The notes beneath the pieces are model-generated. The model did not search any database. It was not told where the DNA came from and saw only the letters and a program-made list of their open reading frames with translations. A program made the translations under genes and the position numbers. A DNA stretch of 64,000 nt, from positions 32,553,667 through 32,617,666 of the forward strand of contig OY294051.1 in the NCBI GenBank assembly GCA_958510825.1. Direction: 5' to 3'. Shown piece after piece: positions 47,038 through 59,344 of the stretch (the stretch's first letter is position 1; each line of letters begins with the position of its first letter). Origin of the DNA: Brachypterus glaber. Lineage: Eukaryota > Arthropoda > Insecta > Coleoptera > Kateretidae.

Positions 47038-48470
47038 GCCATGCCAGAAGGCCTAATGTTACAAGACGATCCACCAAAAAATATCGAATCCACTTTAAAA
47101 TCTCTCAACTTTTCAATTTCGATTCAATATAATTCAATTTTATACTAAAATTATACCAAAACAATTCTACTTTTATATTTATATGGACGTGTATCCATAG
47201 TTTCTGCTAATCATAAACCTTGTTTTAAAAATTCATTAGTATAAACAACGGATAATCTTAAAAGTTGTTATTTTAAAGAGTTTTCATTTATTTTTCTGGT
47301 GGAATTATGTCCTCTTCTTGAACCGCAAGTACAAATACATAAAACAGAGTCCTTACATAGTTTTTATATGCATCTTTTTACTTCAAATTTAAAATAGACA
47401 TATCCTTCATAATAGTAAAGTTCATATCGTACTATTTAAATAATTCACTCTATTGTGCCAGTACTGGAGGTGTAGTGTCCCCCTCAAACGGGGTTCTTGC
47501 AGGATAAAAATATGAGCGAGCAATGCTAGCCAAGCATTCCCATTGTTACTGTGATTGAATTCATAATGTACCAATTTTTGGCGGCCAATTATCAAAATGT
47601 AATATAATGCCCCCTCGATTTTTCTCTCTATTATCTCTGAATATTTATCACATATATAATAACTTATTTGTTGTCTTAGTATTTAATACGTACACAGCTG
47701 TTCAGAAAAGTTGTAAAAATTTTTCAATTTTTTCGAGGAGATCTTTGTTGTCTCCTATTGAAATCGTCTATCAAACTATTTTTTAGCTACATGGCATTGA
47801 AACTTTTGGAACATAAGGACATATTTATTTTAAAAACGTTACTGCCAAAGGTTCTTTGTCCTGGATCTTCCATATACTATATTTTTACACTTTAAAAATG
47901 TGCCAAATGTTATTAAAAATAGATCTACTAGTATAAAAATTTATTAAATGGGCCTAAAACTGAACCCTGAGGCTTCCAAAGCAAAAATTCGATAGCTACG
48001 ATTTCGATAATGTTATAAATGTTTTCATTGTATTATTGTATCAAATGTGATAAATACAACAGAGTAAGGATTTTTTGCTCATATGTGATTAATATTAAGT
48101 AATATCGTTCATAAGTCCATACAAATGGACTTAAAAAATAAGTTTTAGTGTTATGGATAAATGTATTTATGTTATTTGAGATATTTTTCGGCTATAAGTA
48201 TAGTTTTACTGTCAAAGAGAGGAAAACTGTACTATAGTTTGTTTATATTATGTATAAAGCAAAAAATGTTGTGAAACATGAATTGATAATTTGCTTTCCG
48301 CTTAAAATAAACAGATTATAAAAATATTGAAATAGGACATTTTTTCTCTATGACATTTATTCACATTTACATATCTTCCCAGGGTTTAACAAAAAAAAAA
48401 TTGTTGTAAATATATGTGCCAATTTTTAATATTATAATTGTTTTAATAAAATTTAACACTTTGGTTTATT
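47038..48470 (+). other. 3' UTR of ZF-E (probably shared with ZF-D)
   Basis: After the stop, AT-rich sequence continues with no coding content. A segment near 47455-47640 is richer in GC and more complex (CCAGTACTGGAGGTGTAGTG, AATGCTAGCCAAGCATTCCC). It could hold regulatory sites, but I cannot name any. Several AATAAA strings are present; the one at 48445-48450 is the most plausible end because no later sequence looks transcribed. Confidence 0.6.
48445..48450 (+). terminator. candidate poly(A) signal for the last broad exon
   Basis: AATAAA in the context TTTTAATAAAATTTAACACT, about 1.4 kb after the ZF-E stop. The same hexamer appears by chance very often in this AT-rich DNA, so it is only a candidate. 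Confidence 0.35.
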
Positions 48471-51400
48471 ATTCTTTTTACGTTCATTTGTCTTTGAATC
48501 GAAGCCACCGTTGATTTTTAGTCATTTTATTACTGCACGATATTTTTGACTCCAAAAGCTTTTTTTATGTCAAGTCAAAATAATTTTTAATCAATTTCCA
48601 AATTCGAAACAGGAATTTGATTATTTTGTTTGAGATTATTTGGGGTTGAAAAAAATGTCAGTTTTTTGTGATAATTTTTGGTGAAAATTTATTGTTTATT
48701 TGGAAATTATATATTTATTTAAAATTTATTGTTGATTTATTTTTTTAGAGGAAAATTTTGTTTTATTCTATATTAAGCTGTGATTTAGGTTATGTTTAGA
48801 AAAATTATAAATAACGGTGGTTTTTGTTTTGGACAAGGAATGATTTTTGAAACTTTTTTTTGATCTGAGGCACGGTTCTTTTGGTCAACCGTTTATATAC
48901 TGCGACCTTATCACGAGAAAGGTTTAAATTTTCAAGCAACTTCGGATAATTGGTGCATTGTCGGATATCTATAAAATGGACACCCATTATCTGAAATAAC
49001 TATCTGTGGTATACCATAGATTTTTGATCGATTTTTAGTAACTTTTCGTGATAGGGCAATATGACTGTATATTTAGAGCTGTGAGGAAACAAAATTTAAG
49101 AAAACAATGTTTTGTCTGATTAGGTTAAAATTTATTTAATTGTTTAGTTTTTGTGATACTATTCAACCAAAGACGATTTTTTTTTCGATTTAAAACTTAA
49201 ATTAGTTATCCAAGAAACAATTTTCTAAAAAATTAATTGAAATGAAAAATAAATATTTTTTTAAAACGTGCCATATAAATTTTTTGAAAAAGAAACAAAA
49301 AATAATCGACATTTTAAATGTCGAAATTGTACATTTTATTTGTTATAGGTAGTAATTTAGTACGTAAGGTTAATCTATATATTATATCAAATTTGTTAAA
49401 AACAAAAAAAAACTTTTTTGCATATCTTAAACATAAAAAAATCTGAAGCTAAAAAAATTATATACATATTATATATATATTGAGAAACTAATAATAAAAC
49501 AGTATTAAAAATTTATATCTCAAAGGTATAAATTTTACTCTAGATTTTTTATAAAATTATATTTAGTGCTCTAAAGAAAAACAAATGTTTAAAATTTAAA
49601 GGGAATAAAATAAAACAAATACAAATTTTTAATAGCATCAAAAGAAGAACAAAATTGTAAAAATAGCTGTTTTTTTTTTTCAAAGGTTAGCAAATTTAAT
49701 GTATCTACATACGTTCCCTGGACAAAACTAATTCAAAAAGAATTTCAAAGATCTGTTAAGTGATCCTGTAAGCTGAAGATGGATACTTAAAAAAAAAGTA
49801 ATCAGTAAAATCCCAGCTGATCCTGTTTTCAACTCAATGGTAAAAGTTCCTCAGTGGAGTCCTCCATCATTAGCTATATATAGTATCTAATAAATCAATT
49901 CAATAATCTTTATTTTTATTACATATATACTCTTGAAAAGGAAAGACTGAGCTTTGTTTTAAGCTTTTTTAGACGGTCTTATATATTTTAATAAAAATAT
50001 TACATGCTCTTAATTTTACCTAAAAAATACAGTTTTTAATGTTTTTTTTTTATGTAAATAAAATATTATTTTTTTGTTAACATAATTAGTATATGTGCAA
50101 AAAGAACTTCAAGAATTATCTAATTTAATTCAAGAAATATTATTGCTAATAATGTAGCACTCTTCTAAAGAACTTTTACCATTATCTTGAGATAATGTTA
50201 ATGCCCAGCTTGCAAGATAAACCAACGTTGGCGTTTTTTATTAACTACAGTTTTGTTCAAGGGAGGTGCGTGTGTATTTTGTAGACTACGTCATTTTAGG
50301 TTTTTATTGAGTATATTTTTTTAAAAATCCCTTTTTTGATATACATCTTAGCATTTTTTTTGAGTACTAAACTCAATGGAACAAAAATTTAAAACTTTTT
50401 ATGTGGAAAACCTAAATGTAGATTTTGTTACTTTAAAAATTTGACGTCAATTTAGGTGATAGTGTATTTGGTGTTAAAATTTAAAATTTATTAAATAAAT
50501 AAAATCTACTGACTACCATTTTACCCTTATTTTTTCATAAACAATATTACCCAAAATTTCCTAGCAAAAAAAATTACAGGGGTTATTTTTAAAAAAAAAT
50601 AAATTTAAAAATATATATGCAGAATGAATAATAAAAAAGTACCATATCGTATATAAGGAAATATATGGGGAAAATCAAAACATATCGACTTTTAGTAAAA
50701 ATTAACCATATCTTGAATAAAAACAATATAATTAGAAATTTAAGGGTAAATTGGTAGATAAGAAAATAGTAAAGTTAGACTTAATAATGCACTGCCCCGT
50801 AATGGAATGTAATTCATTTAAGTATGCCGTTCCCAAAAACGAGATTTGACTGCATAAAAATCCTGTCTTTTTTATAAATTATAATTTAAAATAATAAAAT
50901 CATTACTAAATCACAATGTAGCTTCTATGTTAAATTACTACTAAAAAATAAAAAATAAATCCGATTAATTTAAGGCGGATTTTTATGCATTTTAATGGCT
51001 CGACAAAGCAACATGATGCCTTGAAATCAAGTACAACACATAGGGTTAATAACATTAGTGTATACAGGATTTTGCATTGTTTATTTATTTATTTACTTAA
51101 TAATTTACGACTGCGGAATAAAATGAATATGATTTTATACTTTATATTTTTAAATGGTAGTATAGGTAAATCACTGCAAAAACACCTTATTTTCGCAAGC
51201 GCGATTAAATCCATTTATTGGGTTGAAATTGCGCGAATGAGAAAACAATTTTTTTACGGTGGTCAACCTATTCGTTTCTTTAAAATTTAAGATATGTAAA
51301 TAAATTCAAATATTTGTTAATATTTTATTATCTACTTATTTACACATACAAAAATCCTGTATTTTCTAATGTGAATAAACTACATGCTAAATAATAATAA

Positions 51401-52714
51401 AAAATACCTCAATATACTCAGAATCCACAGATGTACTTATATCTTAACATAATATTTAGCATAAGTGAATAAAAAAAACTTTTTTAGTATATAGACACAT
51501 ATATCATGCTTCAATTTTTTAATTTTTATTAACTAATTTCTCACATTTGGATATATTTTTATTAACTAATTTCTTACATTTGGAAATATTTATATTAATA
51601 ACTAGCTAATATAGTGTTAAACAATGTTTTCTTATTTTGATAACGTTGTGACTTCCATGTAAAGTATATGAAAGATTTAAAGTATAGAATTATAAGTTAA
51701 ATTAGTTTTTCCTGTATATTTAAACAAAATGTTATGCCATGTCGCAAATACCTCAAAACTAAACTAAACTTCCAGATACTTCACATGGTAGTTTATGGTC
51801 TATATAATAACACAATGTGTAGCACACTCTAGTTTCAAATACTGTCTACTATACAAAACATGAAAAAAATATTTACCAAAACTTACAATCAACTAACTTT
51901 AATTTAGGGAAAATTTATATTAAAAGTTATTTGATATATTATAATGTTTTGGTATGATAATTTTTCTCAATTTAAAATAAATATATTTATATTAAATAAT
52001 GACAAACGAATATCAGGAAGTAATATATACGAAAATACCTAATCAAGTAACTGTAATTTATTAAAAGAAATATAGTTTTTTAAATATTTTGAAGTAGTTT
52101 CGATGATATAAAAAAACAAGGAAGACAGTTTGTAAAAATGTTTAATTTTATCTCAAATTTTCCAAATGCTTAAATTTTTGTAAAACATTGTTTATACAGA
52201 ACAAAAGAAAACTTGAACTACCTATTGGTAACCTATATAGGGGAGATACATGGAAGTATAATTTTAAAATTTTACAAAATTGTGTATAAGATTGGGAAAT
52301 TTATATATGTTTTGGAAGTTGAACCAAGTAAGTAATATGACATGCTTTAGTCTTATAGACTTATAAATTTAGCTCATGGTTCCATTTTAAATAACTTAGC
52401 CCAATCATGCACGTTCTGTAAAACAAAAATGATAAAACTTGGTGTATTTGAGATGAAATTTTTTTCTTTCAACATTGGTTTATTGGGTACTTTTGCAAGT
52501 TTACGCTTGTTTTTTTTTGTAAATAGTTATATTTTTTTTAATTTTCAATGCTTTAAGGGTTTAATTTTACGTTAGCCGCTAAAAAAGATCATACGAAATG
52601 CTTCCATATTTTAATTTTAGAATTTATTTTTTATTTAAACAAATTTTATTATTAAGAATTAATGAAAAAACTTTTTGTTATTTAAAAACTTATGAATATA
52701 TTATGAATATGATT

Positions 52715-52905
52715 GTTGGTGTAATAAAATCATAAAAACTAAGAATTTAAAATGTTTTATTAATACTTACCCATAATCCATATTAGTTTTTCCAGCAAAA
52801 AAACATACAATGTAAAAGCGCCGTAGAAACAAATCTTATAATTGTAAAATGGCGCAAAATTGGTAGAAAGTTTACCTAATAATCAATCCGACCATGAGCG
52901 CTTCA
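52715..52905 (-). repeat. exon-like block, copy 1 (most diverged)
   Basis: On the - strand it reads TTTTGCGCCATTTTACAAT, TTTCTACGGCGCTTTTACA, then AATATGGATTATGG|GTAAGT, followed by AAACATTTTAAATTCTTAG and a TTATTACACCAACAATCAT phrase. The order is shared with 54575-54780 and 55165-55385. An ATG followed by three codons and a consensus donor recalls a first coding exon, but a transposable-element end is equally possible. Confidence 0.6.
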
Positions 52906-53692
52906 AAATATTTTTTATTTTTATATTAACGCATATGGTAGGGAAAAAGGTACCTTAAGTTAGGATCCTTAGCTCCAATTTCTAAACTGATAAAAATTAT
53001 AAAAGAAAACAGAGTACCTACCTAAGTATATTCATATAAATAAAATCGTTCTAATTTAAATTAAATGGGTAGGTATATTAATATAATTAAAATCGTTTAA
53101 ATTTTGATCATCAAACGAAAAAAAAAATAATTTTAACCTCGCTTTTAACCCTACAATGCATATTGTAGCACACAAGCTACATACCATTAAATCGTTCATA
53201 TTTGACATAATAAAACTGATAAATAATTTTTATATTTTAAACCGTAATTAGAAGTATCTTCTAAAATTTTCATAAAAATACCTTGAATTTTTACGTTATC
53301 TTGAAATTCTTTGAAGTAAGTATCAAGGGTTCAAGAATTAGTGAACACTAATAAGTTGTTAAACAAATATTTTAATTCATTAAGCCCATTTCAAAATATC
53401 TTGCTCTAAAATTATGCTTTATTTAGAAAGTGTGTTTTGATGGATTAAGATCAAAAATTATTTTTTAAATCTTATATTCTATGTAAAAAAATGCGATCAG
53501 TTGGTACGCTACATTGTTTATGTATAAATTCAAGAATATTTACTTAGGATTTTTTAAACTATTTGTTTGCATCCCTTCTTACACATGATTTTAAATTTTA
53601 AATCATGCATTGTAGGGTTAAATAAGGCAGGCGCTTCAAGAAGTTTGATTTTGTTTTCAAATCTTTATTGTCCGCCAATTAACGTTATTATC

Positions 53693-53825
53693 AGTAATCG
53701 GAATAAACTCAGTTATGACTCATCAACGTTGAAAAAAAACACAGAAACATAGGCTTACAGAATAATTTTGCCGAATTTTTATAAAGGTCACTAAATCGAA
53801 ACTTTGACGACTAATTTGGTACACA
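53693..53825. repeat. dispersed repeat, copy 2 (partner at 25905-26050)
   Basis: Same order of phrases as the copy at 25905-26050 (AAACTCAGTTATGA, ACATAGGCTTACAG, TTTTGCCGAATT, AAAGGTCACTAAATCG), with small deletions. It ends just before the (TA)n tract. Confidence 0.7.
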
Positions 53826-53856
53826 CAACAATATTGACTATACATATTAACTATAA

Positions 53857-53861
<5 letters not shown>

Positions 53862-53910
<49 letters not shown>
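53862..53910. repeat. (TA)n microsatellite, ~24 units
   Basis: An uninterrupted TA dinucleotide run of about 49 nt, followed directly by CGGTGTTTTTCGAAG. Confidence 0.95.
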
Positions 53911-53915
<5 letters not shown>

Positions 53916-54574
53916 TTTTTCGAAGAAAATGTAAATATTTAAAACCTCGCGTCAACGCTAGAATCGACGCGGCGCCTATGCGAGCACTGGAAATTCGCCG
54001 ATGACTGGTTATTATAAAGTTAACCTCGTTCAATGGCAAACATCACATCACAACGTTAGATTGACGTTTGCATATGATTTGTAAAAACCTTAAATTGAAC
54101 CAATCAGAGTACTACGTCTTACGTTTACATAAACATTGGCTTAGTTTACACCGTAGGTACCAAACACTTTGTCCGGGTACCAAATCTGAATTTTAACCAA
54201 TCACAGGGAACGACGCATGCGTATTTGCAATTATGAGATCATTTGGTTCGCGGACCAAGGGCTTGGTACCTAGACCATTGGATTCATGAGAACTCAATAC
54301 GTCTTTGAGTTACGCAAAGTAGGTAGGTATACCTACCCACTCAAACCAAAGGAAGTTTGCAATCTTGCACTTTACAAATGAGCACGGTTCTTTGTCATAT
54401 GACATATGTTTAAGAGTTAATTAAAGAACAAAATTTGTTTTTTTTTAATACAGTACCTACTTATTTGGTTGGGCGAACAGTGTACGACAGTGCAAGAAAG
54501 TGCAATCCCAACGGACAAACCTTATCTGTAACACCTCTGAAGATTGTTATTTCGTACGAATGAATCATTAATGA

Positions 54575-54780
54575 TTGTAGGTGTAATAAAGCTATAAAAA
54601 TTATTGTTTTATTTCTTACTGCTTACCCAAAATCCATATTTTCTTCCAATCTCAGCAAAACTCGATCCAAAAGCACTGCGGAAACACAAAACTGAAATTA
54701 AAATTGTAAAATGGCGCACTTCAAGAATTTGGTGTAAAATTTGCCGACTGATCAAAATCCATACTTTGTAACAGTTTTAG
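54575..54780 (-). repeat. exon-like block, copy 2
   Basis: On the - strand: AAGTATGGATTTTGATCAGT, GAAGTGCGCCATTTTACAAT, TTTCCGCAGTGCTTTTGG, then AATATGGATTTTGG|GTAAGC, then a TTATTACACCTACAATCATT phrase. It is intermediate between the other two copies. A conserved GCGCCATTTT lies about 75-85 nt before the ATG in each copy. Confidence 0.6.
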
Positions 54781-55164
54781 GGTTTCGTAGATCAACTCGA
54801 GTCTCCACTATATGTATCGTTATATCGCCAGTGTTTGACTCGAATCGACTCAATCGATCCCTATATCCGAAACTGCTTAAACGAAAATTACGAAATTTGG
54901 CAGGGTAAAATGGTTATAACCCTAAATTAATCACAAATGGGTCCCATTAAAAATCGTATCAAGGCCGAAAAAATATGGGGGACACTGTCCCGACTTTTTC
55001 TTTTTAGGTAATATAAACTCGAAATTCCAGTCTAGAAAAGAGCGTTTTGGTCATAAGAACATAGATTTCAGTTCTTATCCAAGTAATTACTTTCCAACCT
55101 TGATTGCTTCTTATGAACTAATAAGTTTTTAAAAACCGTTGTAATTAGAAAAATTGTATTGTAT

Positions 55165-55385
55165 GAATATTGGCGTAATGAAATCAGAAAAATTATGAAT
55201 TTAAAATGTTTTATATCTCAAGAATAAATGTTACTTACCCAAAATTCATGTTTTTCTTTAATTTCGGCATAAACACTATGAAAACACTAAGCTTCACTTG
55301 AATTTTAAAATGGCGCATTCCAAGAATTTGTTTGAAATCTACCGACTGATCAAAATCCATACTTTTAAAATTAAATGTAAAACAC
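55165..55385 (-). repeat. exon-like block, copy 3
   Basis: On the - strand: GTATGGATTTTGATCAGTCG, GGAATGCGCCATTTTAAAAT, then AACATGAATTTTGG|GTAAGT, followed by AAACATTTTAAATTCATAAT and a TCATTACGCCAATATTCAT phrase. It overlaps a 112-codon - strand open frame that has no recognisable domain. Confidence 0.6.
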
Positions 55386-56204
55386 GTTTTTTTTATTAAA
55401 TTATCAATTTTATAAGCACTATTAGAAAGTAAAAGTAAAACAAATAACACATTGACTTTGTAATTAGACAGGGATGAGAGGATGGGGGTGGTTATTACCC
55501 AACAATACGTCCCATACGTCCCCGATTTCCGGAGACAAAAATATTTGGGGATAAAAGTTAAACCGTAAAACATAAAAAAAGAATCATATGTTCACCCTAA
55601 CCAACATACAATTGCCAGGTGGCCGCTGATCGTGAAAGTAATGGCAAACGATCATCGAATTATGCTTTTGGCCCCTCGTCGGCCTGACATAGACTGCCGA
55701 TCGGGAAAGCATTCTTTTCTAGTACTTATATATATTTTCTCTGCTAGTAATGCCAAACTCATCGCAATAAGCTTTTGGCTCGATCGGGAAAGTAATGAAA
55801 AACATTACTCCGACGTTGACTGCTATTGGCAGATGTCGCCATAAATTATATCTTATCACTGAACAACTTTAAAGACATAGGTATCTAAAAAAAAAAAACG
55901 AAACCACTTCTTTCTTTTTAATTTTTTGTAATAACTAACGTTGTAGAATATCGTAAAAACAGGCAAAAAAATAACATACTTCTTCTTCCAAAGCTTTGTA
56001 TGCGAGACTGATAGCGATATGGCCGACACATGTGGGCAGAGCACTGGGTGCATGTACCAACTCCCTACCCCGACTATTTTTGCTTAAGCATTAAGGCGCA
56101 ACTTAACTGAAATTAAAACATAAAAGCCTTATTATTATTAGGTATCCTTTTTTACGTTTGAGTCTCGCATTTTTTAGGATCAATAAATTTAAAGGACATT
56201 TAGC

Positions 56205-56283
56205 TAGGGACACTAGATCTAGGTCTTAAGTTAGCAAGGCGACAGACGCCTTGCTAACTTAAGACCTAGATCTAGTGTCCCTA
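56205..56283. mobile_element. 79-bp perfect-palindrome MITE with 8-bp target-site duplication
   Basis: TAGGGACACTAGATCTAGGT then CTTAAGTTAGCAAGGCG form a 37-bp arm; the right arm is its exact inverse, with loop ACAGA. CATTTAGC flanks both ends (56197-56204 and 56284-56291), a perfect 8-bp duplication typical of hAT-type insertion. A second, slightly decayed copy lies at 58337-58411. Perfect arms suggest a recent insertion. Confidence 0.92.
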
Positions 56284-57084
56284 CATTTAGCGTCCTTTAA
56301 GAGTTTTAGAAAGGACAAAGGACATAAGTAGAAAATAATGGACTGTCCTTTGAAATAAAGGACGGTTGGTAACCCTAGCGCGTATACTCCCTACTGATTT
56401 GGCGCACCAAGACCATATGACAAACGATCCATTGCCTATCACAAGTGCTGGCAAAAGATCTAAAAACTGGTTGGCAAATAGTCATTGGCCAACTGCCGGC
56501 CGCATTTTCCCATAGATCGTCGGCCGCTCAAAATATGCAGCTTTTCTTATGCCGACTTGCGGCCTTAAGGATTTTTGAATTCAGCTGGCCATGGGGTAGC
56601 TTTTTGCTAGCATACAAAATTGTAAAAATTTAAATCTTGGGTAAAAAAATAGGAAATCAGCAGTCTTGATTAAAAAATTGGTAAAATGTCAATCTTTAGT
56701 TGGGAAAATTTTGTTTCTGTACATACATTTTATGAATAAACCTTATTTACGAAAAAAAAAAAAAATACCTAACACAATAACTCGAGATTTCTTACCTACT
56801 ACATTTCTGGTCGTAAGTACAGTAGGTTAGTATGTAAATAAAACCAAAAATGTTGTTTTTTAAATTATGACTTTAATTTTCTTACGAATTTTTACTCAGT
56901 AACAAAATAGAAGTTTAATGAATAGTAACAGTAACAGAGGTTTATAATATAGTTTTTAAAATATAACAAAATATTTCATCAATTTGCATTGTTCAATCAC
57001 AAAAAATGTCCCCAGACACAAAAAAGTTATTATTTAAGTAGTGTATAAAAATATAACAATATTTAATTCAAAACATAAAAATTA

Positions 57085-57300
57085 CCACGTTTACGCATAA
57101 CGCTAACTATCGGTAGAGTGCCTTAATGTGACTTTTTATGTCAAGGAGAAGTTTTCTTGACAGAAAACGTCATATTGGGCACTCAAACTATTGGTATTTA
57201 TAAATCTATCATTCTCTCTTTCTCTAAAACAAAAAGACAGACTGCTACCAGCTGACAGGATTTATAAAACTCGGTAGTTAGCGCTATGTGTAAACATGGC
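57085..57300. mobile_element. MITE, ~216 bp, ~30-bp terminal inverted repeats
   Basis: The left end (ACGTTTACGCATAACGCTAA then CTATCGGTAG) is inverted at the right as CTCGGTAGTTAGCGCTATGT then GTAAACATGG. The centre contains TTCTCTCTTTCTCTAAAAC. No open frame of note. Confidence 0.7.
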
Positions 57301-58010
57301 GATAGAAACTAATATTTTAATGAATTGAAAATATCAGACTTCTAAATTTGTGAGTAATCTAGCGAAAAGGTTGTACATGAAGGAAAAAAATGTTTTGATT
57401 AGATTACCTTTTGCCTTAGAATTGTCAAATGCAAAAACCTAGACCAATGTATCCAAAAATCGAAAAATCACTTTTTTTACCTTCAGGTCCCTTTTATGTG
57501 CTGGTAACAAATTACCCAAACCGGTAAAAATAGTAATTTTTCCGCTGAATTCCTAAAAAAACGTTTTTTGGTCAGCCTGATGTGTGATAGATTAAAATTA
57601 AGACAAATATACTTAAAATAAAAAATTTGCTAAATAATAAATAATTTTTTTACGTATACTATTATAGTATAATATATAACAATATATTTTCGCAATACAT
57701 AATATGAAGGCATTACTGGATCTGTAATATCATCCTTAAAGGATAGCAAAACATTTATTATAATATTGGAAAGTTTTGGATATATTAGAAAAAAGAAGGG
57801 TCCATGGGGTGACTTTGGACAGTGTGGGTGACTTCAGACACTTTTTCGCAAAACCCTCTGAACCAAAACAAAATAATTTTTTATGTATTGTAACTGAAAA
57901 AAGTGTCAAGAGCTTACTATTTCAAATGGTTGGTATATCCAGAAACCTGTAATATTAATTAATACACACCAGAAAATGTTACAAACACTATTAGACTCCA
58001 TAAGTTATGT

Positions 58011-58231
58011 CACTATGGTCTGTTTCATCAAGCAAGATAGTAAATTAAAAATCGCACACTGAATATTTTCAAAACAGATTTGAATATTGGATGTGCGAAT
58101 ATACTGAATAGTTTATTTTATAAAACATAACTATATTCTATACACAAACATATTCTATTAAAACCTGTGGTAAAAATATATACTGTGCGATTTTTAATTT
58201 ACTATCTTGCTTGAAAAAACAGACCATAGTG
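58011..58231. mobile_element. MITE, 221 bp, ~47-bp terminal inverted repeats
   Basis: CACTATGGTCTGTTTCATCA then AGCAAGATAGTAAATTAAAA and ATCGCACA at the left; the right end reads TGTGCGATTTTTAATTTACT, ATCTTGCTTGAAAAAACAGA, CCATAGTG. Only two positions in the arms differ. No obvious target-site duplication. Confidence 0.85.
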
Positions 58232-58336
58232 TACAAACAAAAACATTACGAGGTGACACTACTGGCATGCGGACTCCGTGTAGAAATGGCACTACTGGCA
58301 GGCGGACTCTATTATTCGCCGCATTTTTACTATGAC

Positions 58337-58411
58337 TAGGGACACTAGATCTATCTTAAGTTAGCAAGGTCTGTCGCCTTGCTAACTTAAGACCTAGATC
58401 TATTGTCCCTA
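58337..58411. mobile_element. second copy of the 79-bp palindrome MITE, 75 bp
   Basis: TAGGGACACTAGATCTATCT with TAAGTTAGCAAGGTCTGTCG at the left and CTTGCTAACTTAAGACCTAG, ATCTATTGTCCCTA at the right. Deletion of GG in the left arm and a few substitutions show that it is older than the copy at 56205. Flanking bases do not match, so no duplication is evident. Confidence 0.85.
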
Positions 58412-58518
58412 TATAATATCGATTGCGTAGAATGAAAAGCTCGTATATCGGTTTTCAATAAATTTGTCACCGACATTAAATGTCTTTGTCAAAACTTAAT
58501 AATGTAGGGGAGATTATA

Positions 58519-59127
58519 TCACCATGTGCATATTTTTTTCTTGTAAGCCCTATTTTTCAAAAATAAATATATTTTACTTAAAATTTTGTCAATATTCAAA
58601 TTTGCTTTACATTTTGCTTTCCACCAAAATCTCGGAATACCTACTGTCCGAGAAGTAGCTGGAAAGCAGTCCTTGGATTGGTAAAAAAATCATGTTTTGT
58701 ATTGCCTATTTTTGCGTTTTATGGCTTTATATGCAAAAACACATTTAAGTAAAAAAATCTGTCTGTAGGTCTGTCGGTACACAACTTAAACTATAAATTC
58801 CCCGATTCAATTTTTTTTTTGGTCACCATGTGCATATTTTTTTCTTGTAAGCCCTATTTTTCAAAAATAAATATATTTTACTTAAATTTTTGTCAATATT
58901 CAAATTTGCTTTACATTTTGCTTTCCACCAAAATCTCGGAATACCTACTGTCCGAGAAGTAGCTGGAAAGCAGTCCTTGGATTGGTAAAAAAATCATGTT
59001 TTGTATTGCCTATTTTTGCGTTTTATGGCTTTATATGCAAAAACACATTTAAGTAAAAAAATCTGTCTGTAGGTCTGTCGGTACACAACTTAAACTATAA
59101 ATTTCCCGATTCAATTTTTTTTTTTGG
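58519..59127. repeat. 304-bp near-perfect tandem duplication
   Basis: The unit starts TCACCATGTGCATATTTTTT at 58519 and again at 58823, and both copies run to AAACTATAAATTYCCCGATT plus a poly-T run. I count only two substitutions (AAAATTTTG / AAATTTTTG and CCCCGATT / TCCCGATT) and one T-run length change over 304 bp. That indicates a very recent duplication or an assembly artefact. Confidence 0.92.
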
Positions 59128-59344
59128 TGATTATCGGGCCCGCGGGTTGGGAAAGTTTTTGGATGAAAATCTTGCATAACTTGAGAGAATCCGTAATAAA
59201 CCAAATAAGTGCACTGAAAAAACTAAATATAATGATCTGCAGGAGTTAAAAGTTCTGATTCCAAAAATATATAATTTTTATTCACCTTAAATAATAATTA
59301 TTAATTTTAATTTGCTCAATTTGTGGAAGGACAAAGTTAAAAAT

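Larger units (their letters stand above)
21628..48470 (+). other. broad (Broad-Complex) gene span, first coding exon to last poly(A) signal
   Basis: The gene encodes BTB-zinc-finger transcription factors that act in the nucleus downstream of ecdysone and juvenile hormone and specify the pupal stage in holometabolous insects (established for broad). Six common exons give residues 1-375. The core then ends in a split codon (phase 1) and joins one of several terminal exons at 35500, 39273, 42410, 46253 or 46691, each coding for two C2H2 fingers. Isoform lengths by my count are about 454, 453, 449, 448 and 490 residues. The core exons and all five finger exons were checked for splice sites and phase by eye. 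The Z-number (Z1 to Z6) of each finger exon needs alignment to named insect isoforms. The large introns are packed with MITEs. Confidence 0.93.

Noticed and set aside
55235..55573. 112-codon - strand frame
   Set aside because: It spans a dispersed repeat block shared with two other sites and has no recognisable domain.
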